Part shown: positions 12,301 through 24,660 of the stretch, one piece after another
Layout of the letters: the number at the start of each line of letters is the position of its first letter
Position numbering within the stretch: position 1 is the stretch's first letter
Assembly: GCA_030686995.1 (NCBI GenBank)
Contig: CM060703.1
Location: 3,008,501 to 3,072,500, forward strand
Length of the DNA stretch: 64,000 bases
Direction of reading: 5' to 3'
Origin: Artemisia argyi
Lineage: Eukaryota; Streptophyta; Magnoliopsida; Asterales; Asteraceae
The notes under the pieces: generated by a model
What the model saw: the letters and a program-made list of their open reading frames with translations, nothing else
Database searches by the model: none
What the model was told of the DNA's origin: nothing
Translations under genes and position numbers: made by a program

Positions 12301-15300
12301 TCCTGATCATATGGCGTACCAAGATAGATATTGCATAGATTGTGTCCTAACCTTCACTAGCAGTTGCATCAAAATAGAGGGCTCGTTTTTAGATGATGAT
12401 GAAGAACCCTTTAGATTGCAGTGGGGAATTGAGGATATACTTTATATCAAATCTCATTGGTATCAGCACGTAAGTCCATACCAAGTTTAATTTCAATTTT
12501 CAACTGCCTCTGAAAAGCTTATGTGTATCTTCTTACTCATTGGTGTACCGTAAATTTTTGCAGGCTGGGATGACAATGTTGAAGATTCGTGTACTTATGG
12601 AGGATACATTACAAGCTGAAAATGTTGAATGCCCTTCAGGTTAGTCATATTCTTTTTAATGCTTATGTTCTCAGGTTACTTATTAAAATATCGACAATAG
12701 GTGTGCTACCAACTGCTTACTTGTAAGGGTATATTGGACTTCTTAACCTTGAAAAACGTGACATAATGATCAAAAGGTATTAATCAAATTCCAAAAGGTT
12801 TTGTCGTGGTTACTACAAAAGGTTATATCTTTGAAAACTGGTTATGAAAAGCTTAAAAAATTACCCCCCGTCGCATGCCAGAAGTAAATATCTTGTAGCA
12901 CGTGCTTTTTTTATTGATCCTGCATAATAAGTTCAAAATAGTTTCATTCGTGCAACTGATGTTCTTTACTCTTGATTCCTTGCGTCTTTTCAGGTACCGA
13001 GTTGAGGTTTGCATTTATCGGCACTAACTGGTATGGGAAACAAGAAGCAGTCACATCTTTGAATGACACATACAAAACATTATGGACCGGTATATATGAG
13101 TCAGGGTGAGCTGTTTAGCATGTTGCTCGCTTTAGTTTTTTTTTGCTGCATTTCACGAGTGATATACCTATAATTGGAATGTAAATAATATCTGTAAATT
13201 GTATAATCCCAATCTGGAAGTATGTAATCAGTCGTATCAAGTGGGAAAATAAACCGAAAAATATGGGCTTATGAAATTAAGCCGAATAAAATAAGCACAT
13301 AATCCTGAAAATAAGCTAAAAGTAACATATCCTTTGTAATCTATATACAGTGATTTGCTCTCAGTAGTAGAATACCGTTACACCTCTCTTTCAGGATGCT
13401 ATGAACTCCTTATTGTACATTTATACTTGGTGTAGTTCGGGAATTCTTTTATCGTTCAATTGGGCATCTTTTAGAATCAAATCGATAAATTTTTTTATAT
13501 GTTGACAACTTGGGATTATTGTTGCAGGGACACTGTCCATGGGCATACCCAAGCATCTTTCCCGAAGTATCTTCCCTGGTAAGTGAAATGAAATTTTCTT
13601 TGGTGTTGAAAGCATATACAATAAGTTCAAACATCGAGCAATGTGTTTTGGCATTAATGTCGATCCATACACTTTACATAATTATGGATGCTTGCAGCTT
13701 TGATCAACCTTTTGAAGAAATTATCTATCCAAAAGGGGAAGTTGATGCTGTTTCTATTGGCAAGAGAGACGTCGATATGCTCCTACCAGACACTTTTGTC
13801 AATGACACCATCATTGACTTTTATATCAAGTATGTTAGTCTGTATCTTGTTTCCTTTTTCCTATGATGCTTTTAATTGACCGTTAGTCTGTCACAGTGGT
13901 AGCTTTAGCATGCCTTGTATTTCTCGCTAATAACAAGTGTCAAATTTTCAACTGACGACAGATACTTAAAGAACAAAATCAGCCCCGAGGATAGACCGAG
14001 GTTCCATTTTCTCAATAGTTTCTTCTTTCGAAAGCTAGCTGACCCAGATAAAGAACCTCTTGAGGCCTGTAAAGGGAAGGAAGCTTTTCAACGTGTAAAA
14101 AAATGGACAAGAAAAGTGAACCTTTTTGAGAAAGATTATGTCTTTATTCCTGTCAACTACAAGTAAGTTTATAAACATTTTAAATCTGGCTCGCTTACGA
14201 ACTCGTCTAACGAATTAAACCGGCCTTTTGACAGCTATCACTGGAGTCTTATCGTAATGTGTCATCTTGGGGAAGTGGCCACATACCAAGGTCTGTCTTT
14301 CATTTTTCTTATATCTTGTCATGCATATCGAAGGTGATAATTCCTATTCTAAAGCTATGTTCATGTTTAGATGAAGATGTAACCAAGTTAAGTAAAGTGC
14401 CATGCGTTCTGCATATGGATCCTATTCGAGGCAATCATACTGGCTTGAACGGTCTTATGCAAAGGTAGCATTTGATCATGTTTTGTTTTATAAGTTTAAG
14501 TTATAAAATAAGTATGCTTCTTACACTTTGTCAGAGATAGCGAGGTCGGCTTCTAAAAATTTTCCGTTTACCGTGTTTCCTAAGTTTTACTGTCCCCCTT
14601 TGTCAACTTGCATCGTGTTTCCAAACTTGTATAATTGAACAATTGTGGTTTACATGTGGATATATCAATGCAGTTACCTTAAAGAAGAATGGAGAGGGAG
14701 GGTACCGGAGACGTCTGAAGATATTTGTTCAAGATTTGATAATTTACGCTTTATCTCACTTGAGGTAGCGTGTGTGTCTTCTGACTTGTGTACTTTTTAA
14801 TATTACTTTTTAAAGCATACCCTCTTTATGTAACTCCATAAATATTATCACACTATTAATTTCCTTACGTATGGGACACTTTTGAACGCTTTCCAAACTT
14901 CTGTTTTTACGAGTTTACGCTTTTTGAAGCAGACACGGGAAACTAAAAAGCACTAGTAATGCCAAACGTGACCTTGTTAGTACTAGCAGTTTTTACATTC
15001 TCACTTGGCTTTCACTTAATATGAATGTTGAATCTGGAATCTTCTTGTTTGTGCAGTTACCGCAGCAGCCAAATTCATATGACTGTGGTCTATTCTTGCT
15101 CCATTACGTAGAACTCTTTTTGGAACAGGCTCCAATTAATTTCAATCCATTCAAAATATCTCAGAGTGTCGACTTTGTAAGTAAACTGACTCATCTTTTC
15201 ACCCTCATAGCATTAGTTTTAGTTACATGTCTAATTTATTTTTCTACTAAGAACAATGAGAATTTGAACCAACCATTTAATACTACGTATTGACATTTAA

Positions 15301-16635
15301 GCAAATAAAGATACCTTTTATGGTACTTTATAATATACTTGACCTCACACCATTTGTTCAGCATCTTGTATTGTGATTGTGACTGTGCTAGTTTTTCCGG
15401 ATTCTTATTCTTAAAGTTAATACGATTGCATATTTTTCAGCTAAATGTGGACTGGTTTCCGCCTGCTGATGCATCACTTAAAAGGGTGGTTATCCAGAGA
15501 TTAGTATATGATCTCCTAGAGGCACCTTCTCACGACGCTCCTCCCGTGCGTGCCAATGATGATAACTTCCGTATAGAAACTGCTGTAAATTTCTTTCCAG
15601 AAACGTTCGATAATAATCCTTCAACGGTTTGTCAAACTTCTCATGATGATGATGATGAAATTGAAATTTCTTTGTTACCATCATTAACTATGACAACTGA
15701 ACCATGTCCTGTGGGTCCTACTGAATCTTTAAAACCGACATTTGAACCAAGATCATTTCTGAGCATGCAATTTCCGTCTTTCAACGAGGCAACATTTGAT
15801 GGGTACAAAAGCTCCCTAGCGCCATCACTTGAGGTAATTCTGTTCTAGTTTTTGTCATGTGAAGTCCTAAACTACATGTGGCAAAATGGGCAGGTTGGGT
15901 AACAGGTCAAAACGGTTTTCGGGTCAGGTCAGTTGGGTGTACCCGAAACACCTTTTTCCATTTTTAAAAAAATTTTCTATAAACAATTAGTGCCTTAAAA
16001 ATAATTTATACTTTTGAATAACATGAGTTGGAAGTTTTATGCAATGTAAATAAACTTTGGGTGGCTTTTGAGCCTTTTGATCCATTAGAGATAATCGTAA
16101 CTTGAATTTGACCCGTTGATGACTGTTTTGGGTAAATTTTGACATTTTAGTCTGACATAACATGGCTTTCATTGTAAAACAGGGAAATATAGAAAACGGA
16201 GGACAATCTGTTTATTCTCTGACAGAAATTGATCTTGAGCAAGACAATGGAATCACACCCGAAATCCCATATTTATCCCAGGATCTCAAAAGCAGTAACT
16301 TTTATGAAACATCGCCACAAACATCAATTTCCGGATGTGAAGATTCATTAGAAGTCATCAAGAGTAATAAGCAAATGAATGAAGAAGTCGACTTCATGGA
16401 GATAAGACATGAACCAAGATCACCATTAATGGAGCATGTGGAAATTCCTGATGATAACGATAATGGTAACGGCTATGCTTATAATCTTACATTATCTTCT
16501 CATTTTTCCGAAATGCAAGCAAATGGGTCCACTGGTTCTGGTGAGTCCTCGGGCTTGGAATCAGATGTGCAGCATCCTACCAAAAAGATGCGAACGACAG
16601 AACCACCTCTTGAAGATGGGTCTCCGTTTAGCTGA
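9334..16635 (+). CDS. ULP2-type SUMO-specific cysteine protease
   Basis: Sixteen exons with agreeing phases: 9334-9346, 11429-11673, 11752-11839, 11950-11999, 12269-12469, 12564-12639, 12994-13105, 13528-13578, 13698-13829, 13962-14162, 14235-14290, 14371-14464, 14674-14764, 15057-15176, 15441-15833, 16183-16635. They total 2,376 nt (791 aa), close to the size of plant ULP2 proteins. The C48 peptidase core is clear: KRDVDMLLPDTFVNDTIIDF, then NYNYHWSLIV (catalytic His about 392), VPCVLHMDP (Asp about 425), Gln about 474 and NSYDCGLF (Cys about 480). All catalytic residues are intact. Such enzymes cut SUMO from conjugates, usually in the nucleus. Flanking the core are a PH-like N-terminal region and an acidic, Ser-rich, low-complexity C-terminus. 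The 4-codon first exon is inferred from phase alone; a longer or different N-terminus is possible. Scrambled copies of its exons lie downstream. Confidence 0.85.
9407..9847. repeat. MITE-derived repeat in the ULP2 first intron
   Basis: Starts TTAGGGGGTGTTTGTTTAAG and contains GGCTTATG/TAAGCC words, and text shared with the next element (AAATAAGTCTCGTTTGTCAC). It appears to be two overlapping or nested copies, so ends are not exact. Confidence 0.4.
9848..10172. mobile_element. Tourist-like MITE, 325 bp
   Basis: Inverted termini GGCTGTGTTTGGC and GCCAAACATACCC, flanked by TTA (9845-9847 and 10173-10175). Non-coding. It directly abuts the next MITE, with the TTA shared. Confidence 0.6.
10176..10417. 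mobile_element. Tourist-like MITE, 242 bp
   Basis: Inverted termini GGGGGTGTTTGTTT and AAACAAACACCCCC with TTA on both sides (10173-10175 and 10418-10420). The interior is largely palindromic with GGCTTAT/ATAAGCC words. Lies in the ULP2 first intron. Confidence 0.75.
10642..10863. mobile_element. Related MITE, about 222 bp
   Basis: Ends GGGGGTGTTTGTTTCGGCTT and AAGCCGAGACCAACACCTCC are imperfect inverted repeats of the same family. The flanking triplets read TAT on both sides rather than TTA. The remaining intron, 10864-11428, holds no gene that I can see. Confidence 0.55.
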
Positions 16636-16900
16636 ATATAGTGTCGATAGGTTTTTGTTGGAAATTTGAAGATATGTAGCATTTAGAATGAACCAACCCC
16701 CACACGGATACTGTCGGTTATTCATACTTTGCATTTTGGTGTTTGTTTTTGAATGGTCCAGTTTTGGGGGATATGATAAATAATACCAGTAGTGTTTAAT
16801 CCTTTGAACTGCTCTACTTGCTTTTAGCTTTAAGGTCACTTGCCTGACTTTGTAAACCTATAACTTGATAGCTTGTAGCTTTGAAAATATCCCGATTTTT
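16636..16900 (+). other. Probable 3' untranslated region of the ULP2-type gene
   Basis: AT-rich sequence after the TGA stop, with several AATAAA-like words (for example GATAAATAATA near 16777). No other feature is evident. Confidence 0.4.
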
Positions 16901-16904
16901 GTTC

Positions 16905-17960
16905 AAACGGTGGCACTTGTGGAAGATCAGGTATGCTTAGAATTCAAAGATCTATTTCCAACAGAGTGATCTAACTTCGACCACTCTGATAGTGAATGAT
17001 GAACTACCAATGTTGGATTTGAGCATGTACTCGTTGATAATCCGACTTATTATTTTATTTCTTTTCCAAAATCTTCAAAGTTGAAAGATTAGGGGCATTT
17101 GAGAATGATTCGAGCCGTATGAAGGGAAACTCTCACGTACAGTTTAAAGGTTAGAAGAGGATATGAAGTAAGCGTAAATCTACCCTCTAGTTGGCAACTC
17201 ATACTTCCTCGTAGAGAAGATTAAGCGCTGTATACGTGTGTTGTATACTTGTATGTCTACAAACAGAATAGTAAAAATGTGTAGAAATGAAAAAGGATCG
17301 TATGAATGAGATTAGTAGTGATTGTTTTAGAGACACACGATAATAACAATATAAAACTCATCATAACTCTGAATGACGAGGTCTAACTTAGACGGCATGT
17401 ACCAATCGTCTATAGATTGAGCAATTTGGTGAGCCGTGCATAAATCAGACCCGTAAGGATCAAGATAAAGACGACTGAGCCAACTATACATTTTACCACA
17501 CAATATGCCATTTTTTTTACTACATTACACTAGATTTTCTTGACATTTTAGCCAACCTATGGAGGATGTTCAACTCCAATTGCATTGTCTATCTTTTATA
17601 TGCAAACTAGTACGTCTCTAAGAAAACTTTATATATGGGGTTACTTTTGTGAAACTTCCCACATGGAGTAAAGAGAAGAAGCTCTCCTTACTTATATACT
17701 GTGGTGAATATGGATTGAATAGTTGAGATTAGTATTATGTTGTTGGTTTGACAGGTTTGATGTTGTTTATGGTGAAAAGAAACAAGGTTAAACCTCAAAA
17801 TCACTAATTAATATAACATCTAAATTTTTTGTGAAATAAGAAACATGTGAAATGGGTCGAAAGTCACCCAAAGTGTACATCCAACACATAAAACCTCCTA
17901 AATCATTTTTTTAGAAGTTATATTCTTATTGAATTAATATGGTCTCTAGATTAATATTCG
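16905..17960 (+). repeat. Dispersed repeat family unit with TCCCACAT + TATA boxes (copy 1)
   Basis: Shares ordered words with copies at 35.3, 37.5, 38.4, 48.2, 59.6 and 60.1 kb: AGATCAGGTATG-like, ATAGTGAATGATGAACT, TTCTTGACATTTT, CCAATTGCATTGTC, TTCCCACATGG (17656-17666) and CTTATATACT (17691-17700), then GAGATTAGTATTATGTTGTT. Non-coding. The element class is unknown to me. 17961-18369 shows nothing else. Confidence 0.55.
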
Positions 17961-18369
17961 ATGCATAATTATTTATAAAAAGTTGGCTATTTATGGCTAA
18001 AAGTGCTTCGGTTCGAGTTGAGCTGAATCGTACAAAAATGACATGTTCGTTTTATACCAGAAGTTAATTAATTTTGTTGTAGAGATAATATGAGTTTTTA
18101 AATCATATCTATTACACTGATCGCTTGATAACTTTTTTTGCCAAAAAGTTACTGTGGGTCGACTAAACCCGACTACAAATGAGTTGCTTTGACCTAAAAC
18201 TCTCTTCGCCTACCAATTTTGTGTATACTGCCATTGAATGCTCATAGATATGTATTTGGAGTGACACACGTTCCTCGACTGGCCTTTTATCACTCATTTC
18301 ATAGGTAAATTTCAGTTGCTTTAATTAACACAATGCTTATGTGACTGATGTCGTGACTTTGATTTGCAG

Positions 18370-18487
18370 CCACATGGATTCTTCAACACCAGCAGTGGAA
18401 AGCTCAATGACCAATTCAGAATTAAAAGGAAATGGAGTCAATAGCCTCGTTGTAGCAAAATGTGAAATGAAGTCTATTACCATGTAA
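18370..18487 (+). pseudogene. Exon-like fragment with stop codon
   Basis: A TTTGCAG acceptor is followed by a 38-codon frame from an ATG at 18374, starting MDSSTPAVESSMTNSELKGN and ending at TAA (18485-18487). A damaged inverted copy lies at 20064-19970. It may be a terminal exon or a captured gene fragment. I do not recognise it. Confidence 0.3.
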
Positions 18488-18690
18488 CGTGCTCGTAGAA
18501 AGCCATTTTATTTGTGTTTTCAATGTTATTGGATTCGTTTTCACCATATCCGATGAGTTTCATATATTTCATTTTACACTAAACAACCATTAACTATTAA
18601 CATGTTTTACATACACTATCAACATAAAGGGTTATCATTTATCAAGTGGAAAGAAACACAAGCTCCTGTTGACCAAATTATTTACGTTGA
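18372..18690 (+). repeat. Left arm of an inverted duplication
   Basis: Matches the complement of about 19790-20064 with small indels and substitutions (shared words include GAAATGAAGTCTATTACCAT and TTCTTTCCACTTGATAA in complement). The arms enclose about 1.1 kb. Confidence 0.7.
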
Positions 18691-18884
18691 CTGGTCTTAA
18701 ATTGGCAACTTCATATTCCACTTCATCAATCCAATGTGTAGCATTCAGCATGAAATCTTGACCCTTGATCATGATCACTAGGATCATTAATGCAAGGCTG
18801 GGATCACATCTTCAACAAACACAAAAATCCTCCAACAAACACAAATAACCATCGTGTAAAACAAAAAAGCCTCTCCTTTTTACC

Positions 18885-18894
18885 CTTATATATC
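18885..18894 (+). promoter_or_regulatory. Possible TATA box in the inverted-duplication spacer
   Basis: CCCTTATATATCAC is followed by an A/C-rich stretch typical of plant leaders. A 61-codon frame starting with ATG at 19005 follows, but it has no recognisable product, so any transcript is uncertain. The rest of the spacer, 19200-19789, shows no gene. Confidence 0.25.
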
Positions 18895-19789
18895 ACACAC
18901 ATTAAAACACACCTAACACACAACTTTTTCTAACTTTCTTACCATAAACCAGCAGACCCATACAACCCAAAATTTGCCATCGTTATTTTGACACTCATCA
19001 GCTTATGTACCATACAACCCAAAATTTGACATCAATTATTTTGACATGTTGCTTATTTTGTCTTGACAACGGTGTTGTCCGTGGACTAGACTACTTTCAT
19101 AATGCTAAATGGTCAGATAGTAACTTTTGGTTCTATCGATATAGGTTTTGGAGGTTGAGCCATTGTGATTGTGATTGTGATAAGAGTTAGGTAGTGAGAA
19201 TGGGAGAAAATTAATCAAGTTGGTTATTGAGAAATGTGGTTATACAAGATTACCATCGCCTTCTTTTTATACACAATGTTCAAACACTTTTAAAGATCTT
19301 TGAACGAATCTAAGATATTTTCCTTTTCTTGTTTTCGAGTCTTTTGGTTGTTGTGAAGTTCTGTTAGCTTTTACTTTTTGATCGGAGATGGGCTTGTACA
19401 AATGATGCATTTCTTGGTTGGTTGTGTTGACGTGAGGGTGTGAGATAGGGACAAAGGTTGTAGTTCGTTTTTTTATTTTTTATATAACTTGTTCACAGTT
19501 GATTGTATCTTGTTCTCTTATTAATCATTTACCATTCGGAACAGTGAGATGGTGAGGGACAGTGAGTTGTAGTTTATACGGATCGAGTATAAACACTTGT
19601 TTAAACAAAAGCTCACAGTGATAAAAATTGAAATTTTATATCACTTTCTTAGTAAAGATATAAGATATTGCAATTCATGAAGTGGGTAATGAAAAAAAAA
19701 TTGAAGCTCTGATATCATATTTAATGTTGAAATAAATATTGATAAAGATTTAAAGCCCATATACAAAATCTTGATAATTTAGTCAACGG

Positions 19790-20064
19790 GGGCTTGTGTT
19801 TCTTTCCACTTGATAATCCCTTTCCTATGTTAATATATAGTGTATGTAAAAAATGTTCATAGTTAATGGCTGTTTAGTGTAAAATGACATATATGAAACT
19901 AATCGGATAGGGTGAAAACGAATCCAATAACATTGAAAACACAAAGAAAATGGCTTTCTACGAGCATGCATGTTACATGGTAATAGACTTCATTTCACAT
20001 TTGCTGCTACGAGGCTATTATGGCATGAGCTTTCCACAGCTTGTGAGGAGTTGAAGAATCCATG
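19790..20064 (-). repeat. Right arm of an inverted duplication
   Basis: Complement of 18372-18690, with indels. It stops exactly where the copied ULP2 exon 15 sequence begins, so this point is a rearrangement breakpoint. Confidence 0.7.
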
Positions 20065-20460
20065 ATGATGAGGAAATTGAAATTTCTTTGTTACCATCAA
20101 TAACTACAACAACTGAACCATGCCCTGTGGGTCATACTGAATCTTTAAAACCGACATTTGAACCAAGATCATTTCTAAGGATGCAATTTCCGTCTTTCAA
20201 CGAGACAACATTTGATAGGTACAAAAGCTCCCTTGCGCCATCACTTGAGGTAATTCTGTTCTAGTTTTTGTCATGTGAAGTCCTAAACTACATGTGGCAA
20301 AATGGGCAAGTTGGGTAACAGGTCATAACGGTGTACGGGTCAGGTCAGTTGGGTTTACCCAAAACACCTTTTTCCATTTTTTTTTTAAAAAATTCTATAG
20401 ATAATAAAATAATTTATACTTTCAAATAACATGAGTTGGAAATTTTATCAATTTTTTTTT
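20065..20460 (+). pseudogene. Partial copy of ULP2 exon 15 and following intron
   Basis: Matches the 3' half of exon 15 and its downstream intron at about 15648-16050, including the GAGGTAATTC donor and the TCATGTGAAGTCCTAAACTA stretch. Exons before and after are missing, and it lies upstream of copied exons 7-12, so the order is scrambled relative to the parent gene. Confidence 0.8.
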
Positions 20461-21011
20461 AATTGAAGTTGTTATAAGTAGTATTAGTTGTTACATTTCA
20501 GTTAGTTACCGCGTTTTCTTTATATGTTATGCAATTGAATAATTAGGTTTGTTACTTTTATGGTCCACATATAAATAATTGAGTTAGAAATTACTAAGTC
20601 AAAGTGTTCCGTTATTATACTAGTATCACATTTGAAGACACCATGGTTCAAAGGGTGAACATCTTGGGATGGCCAGGGAATACCGGTTAGGCTGCGTACA
20701 TCATCTTAGCCAATAAGGCTCCACTTTCCCTAACAAAGATCCTTCACATTTAGGGGGTTTTGTTTCGCCTTATATAACTATATTATAAGCCGAAAACCAA
20801 ATAAGCCATAAGCCGGCTATATAAGCCGAAACAAACACCCCCTTAAAGCAGCTTCATCTCAATATTTGCTCCTTTTCTATTGATGTGTTTTTATCATGTT
20901 ATTTCGAGTTTTTTTAGCAATACGGTCCCCATCAACCAACTGGTTGTTTGTTCAACTCTTAGTTGATTGAGACATATGCTTCCTAGTACTAGTAGTAGTA
21001 GTAGGTGTTAT
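20461..21011. other. Non-coding stretch with one small MITE
   Basis: No gene seen. Contains the 90-bp MITE annotated separately and a short (TAG)n-like run near 20990-21003. Confidence 0.5.
20753..20842. mobile_element. Tourist-like MITE, 90 bp
   Basis: Termini GGGGGTTTTGTTTCG and CGAAACAAACACCCCC, flanked by TTA at 20750-20752 and 20843-20845. Same family as the MITEs in the ULP2 first intron, here reduced to little more than its two ends. Confidence 0.75.
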
Positions 21012-21262
21012 TTATTCTCTAGCTCTCAGTGACCTATCAACAGCTTTCACCCTGTTCTCCCCACCCAGATAAGGAACATGGATGGGTGGTGGTTGTCCAT
21101 AAAGTACTTCAAAGGGACTAGTGTTAATAGAGGACTGGTAGTTGATGTTATACCACACTTCTGCCAAAGCCAACCATTTTGACCACTCCGCGGGCTGCTC
21201 ACCAACCATACACCTCAAATAACCTTCCAAACACCTGTTCACAACCTCCGTCTGGGTGATAG
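21012..21262 (-). pseudogene. Ty3/gypsy integrase C-terminal fragment
   Basis: The minus-strand frame reads QTEVVNRCLEGYLRCMVGEQ, then a WLALAEVWYN block and SPFEVLYGQPPP, the conserved region after the integrase DDE core of plant Ty3/gypsy polyproteins. Only about 85 residues remain. Its upstream end is cut at the junction with the ULP2 exon 7 copy near 21262, and no LTR is nearby. Confidence 0.85.
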
Positions 21263-22860
21263 GAGTTGAGGTTTGCATTTATTGGCACCAACTGATATGG
21301 GAAACAGGAAGCGGTCACATCTTTGAATGACACATACAAAACATTATGGACCGGTATATATGACTCAGGGTGAGCTATTTAGCATGTTGCTTGCTTTAGT
21401 TTTTTTGCTGCATTTCACGAGTCATATACCTATAAGTGGAATGTAAATAATATCTGTTAATGGCATAATCTAAATCTGGAAGTATGTATTCAGTTTGTAG
21501 GTCTAAATGTCAGCTCATAAGCGGGAAAATAAACCGAGATATATGGGCTTATGAAATTAAGCCGAATAAAATAAGCACATCAGCTTGAAAATAAGCTAAA
21601 ACTAACATATCCTTTGTAATCTATATACGGTGATTTGCTCTCAGTAGTAGAATACCGTTACACCTCTCTTTCAGGATGCTATGAAACTCCTTATTATACT
21701 TGGTCTAGTTGGGGAATTCTTTTATCGTTCAGTTGGTCATCTTTTAGAATCAAATGGATATTTTTTTTATATGTTGATAACTTGGGATTATTGTTGCAGG
21801 GACACTGTCCATGGGCATACCCAAGCATCTTTCCCGAAGTTTCTTCCCTGGTAAGTGAAATGAAATTTTCTTTGGTGTTGAAAGCATATACAATAAGTTC
21901 AAACATCGAGCAATGTGTTTTGGCATTAATGTCGATGCATACACTTTACATAATTATGGATGCTTGCAGCTTTGATCAACCTTTTGAAGAAACTATCTAT
22001 CCGAAAGGGGAAGTTGATGCTGTTTCTATTGGCAAGAGAGACGTCGATATGCTCCTACCAGACACTTTTGTCAATGACACCATCATTGACTTTTATATCA
22101 AGTATGTTAGTCTGTATCTTGTTTCCTTTTTCCGATGATGCTTCTAATTGACAGTTAGTCTTACAGTGGCAACTTTAGCATACCTTGTATTTCTCGCTAA
22201 TAACAAGTGTCAAATTTTCAACTGACCACAGGTACTTAAAGAACAAAATCAACCCCGAGGATGGGCCGAGGTTCCATTTTCTCAATAGTTTCTTCTTTCG
22301 AAAGCTAGCTGACCCAGATAAAGAACCACTTGAGGCCTGTAAAGGGAAGGAAGCTTTTCAACGTGTAAGAAAGTGGACAAGAAAAGTGAACCTTTTTGAG
22401 AAAGATTATGTCTTTATTCCTGTTAACTTCAAGTAAGTTTATAAGCCTTTTGAATCTGGCTTGCTTACGAACTCGTTTGACTAATTAAACCGGCCTTTTG
22501 ACAGCTATCACTGGAGTCTTATCGTAATGTGTCATCTTGGGGAAGTGGCCACATACCAAGGTCTGTCTTTCATTTTTCTTATATCTTGTCATGCATATCG
22601 AAGGTGATAATTCCTATTCTAAAGCTATGTTCATGTTTAGATGAAGATGTAACCAAGTTGAGTAAAGTGCCATGCGTTCTGCATATGGATCCTATTCGAG
22701 GCAATCATACTGGCTTGAACGGTCTTATGCAAAGGTAGCATTTGATCATGTTTTGTTTTATTAGTTTAAGTTATAAAACAAGTATGCTTCTTACCCTTTG
22801 TGAGAGATAGCGAGGTCGGCTTCTAAAAATTTTCCGTTTACCGTGTTTCCTAAGTTTTAC
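21263..22860 (+). pseudogene. Partial copy of the ULP2-type gene, exons 7-12
   Basis: Near-identical to 13001-14590 of the parent gene, introns included: exon 7' 21263-21369 (5' end missing), 8' 21801-21851, 9' 21970-22101, 10' 22232-22432, 11' 22505-22560, 12' 22641-22734. Splice sites are kept. In exon 7' a Trp codon has become TGA (21293-21295). The His- and Asp-bearing exons are present, but the exon with the catalytic Cys is absent, so no active protease could be made. Homology stops abruptly at about 22860, inside the intron after exon 12, where O-fucosyltransferase sequence begins. Confidence 0.9.
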
Positions 22861-23865
22861 AAGATGAAATCTCCATAGTGAAAGAGCTGCCGAGCATGTA
22901 CTCTTGGAGCACAAGGGATTACTATGGTACGGGCATACGACCTACTAGAATCAAAACGGCGCCTGTTCATGCTTCTGCTAATTGGTATCTGGAAAATGTG
23001 CTCCCAATGCTAAATAGGTTCGTGATACAATTTTCTTTGACAATTGTAATTCAATTCTAGCATAAACAGGTCAAAGTTATTGGTTTTCTCAGTTTCTGCT
23101 GTAACGTGATGATTTAATGTGTCGCTATCTGATCTCTTGCCTGATAATATGATTTTAGTATACCTTTTAACAAAAATATACATGCACCACTTAAGATTTA
23201 TCCGTTTGTCCTGAGGAAGCTGCAACATTTTTATGGACATGTAATTTATGGGAAGTGTCTAAGTAGTAGCCAAATGTGTTCGATAACCATCACAAGTAAG
23301 CTTCCAAACAATGATATATTTCACAGAATATATAGCGCTTCTTGTTAATATATTGACTGTATAAAATAGTAACAGATGTCATTGCATTATGTATAACTAA
23401 TCAATTTGACGCATTATGTTTACAGTGTTGTTTATATTATTGAGTCAAACAGAACCATTATATCTAACAATTGCAGTTCTAATGTTTTAGTCATGGAATT
23501 GCTGCTATTGCCCCATTCTCGCACCATTTAGGTTTTGAAAACCTACCAAAGCAGATCCAGCTTCTTTGCTGTAAGGTACTAAGGTTAACTTTCAAGCATT
23601 AGTTTTTGTTCCTCACATCAGAAGACTAGGAGACACCCTCGTTCAACGCCTTCGAAGCTATCCTACTACAAACAAAGGAACAACTAACAATATATTGGAG
23701 GATGAAAGGGGAAGTGGAAAGTTTATCGTTTTACATCTCCGCTTTGATAAAGTATGTCTCCTTCCATGTTTCTCCATCATGATCTTTAGAATGTAAATTT
23801 ACGCAATCTTTGTCTCCTTTGCTCTAAAATAGATTCTTTTTTCTCCCATGTTATTAAAATGGGTC

Positions 23866-24660
23866 GGTTTGACCCACCAACACTTTTTTTTCTTTCACAG
23901 TTCAATCCCTAAAAAAGGTTTTATAAACACTTGAATCTGCTTTTGATATTAACTGTAGCAATTTAGACACATTTACTTATGAATGGATCAATTCGTATTA
24001 TGTTTTATCTTCTAATTGGACGAAAAGTGGTTCTGGTCAACCTAACTCAATCCCTACCAAAAAGTCTGCCATTGTTCACCCGTTACCTATCTTGCTACCT
24101 CGATTACTTTTGCATAAGTTACAAATAGGTGATGGTGGGATTATGAAGCATCTTTATTACAAAATTTTATTGAACAGGATATGGTTGCCCATTCAGCTTG
24201 TGATTTTGGTGGTTCGAGAGTGGCACCAAGTGAGTCAAAATGGGTCAGGTTGGACCACCAACACTTTTTTGTCTCTCACAGTTCTATACACATGAATCTC
24301 TAAAATAGGTTTTACAATAACCGTCACTAAAATAATGATCCAATTTTTTCCGATCAAGTTATTAGGAGGTTATAAACACTTGAATGTGCTTTTCATAAGA
24401 ACTGTTTGATCCGTTAGTGGTAGCAATTTAGACTCTTTTAGTTTTGAATGGGTCAATTCATGTTATGTTTTATTTCTAAGTGGACGAAAAGTGGTTCTGT
24501 TCAAACCTAACTCCATCCCTACCAAAAAGTATACCAGTGTTCCCCCATTACCTATCTTGCCCATATTGCCACTTGCCACCTCAATTGCTTTTGCATAAGT
24601 TACAAATAGGTTTATCGAACAGGATATGGCTGCCCATTCAGCTTGTGATTTTGGTGGTGG
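23866..24660 (+). repeat. Tandem duplication of intron plus partial exon in the O-fucosyltransferase pseudogene
   Basis: About 23866-24225 and 24260-24660 share the same ordered text (GACGAAAAGTGGTTCTG, TACCAAAAAGT, TTTTGCATAAGTTACAAATA, GGATATGG-TGCCCATTCAG), ending in the start of the third exon. The first copy of that exon stops after about 12 codons. Confidence 0.75.
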
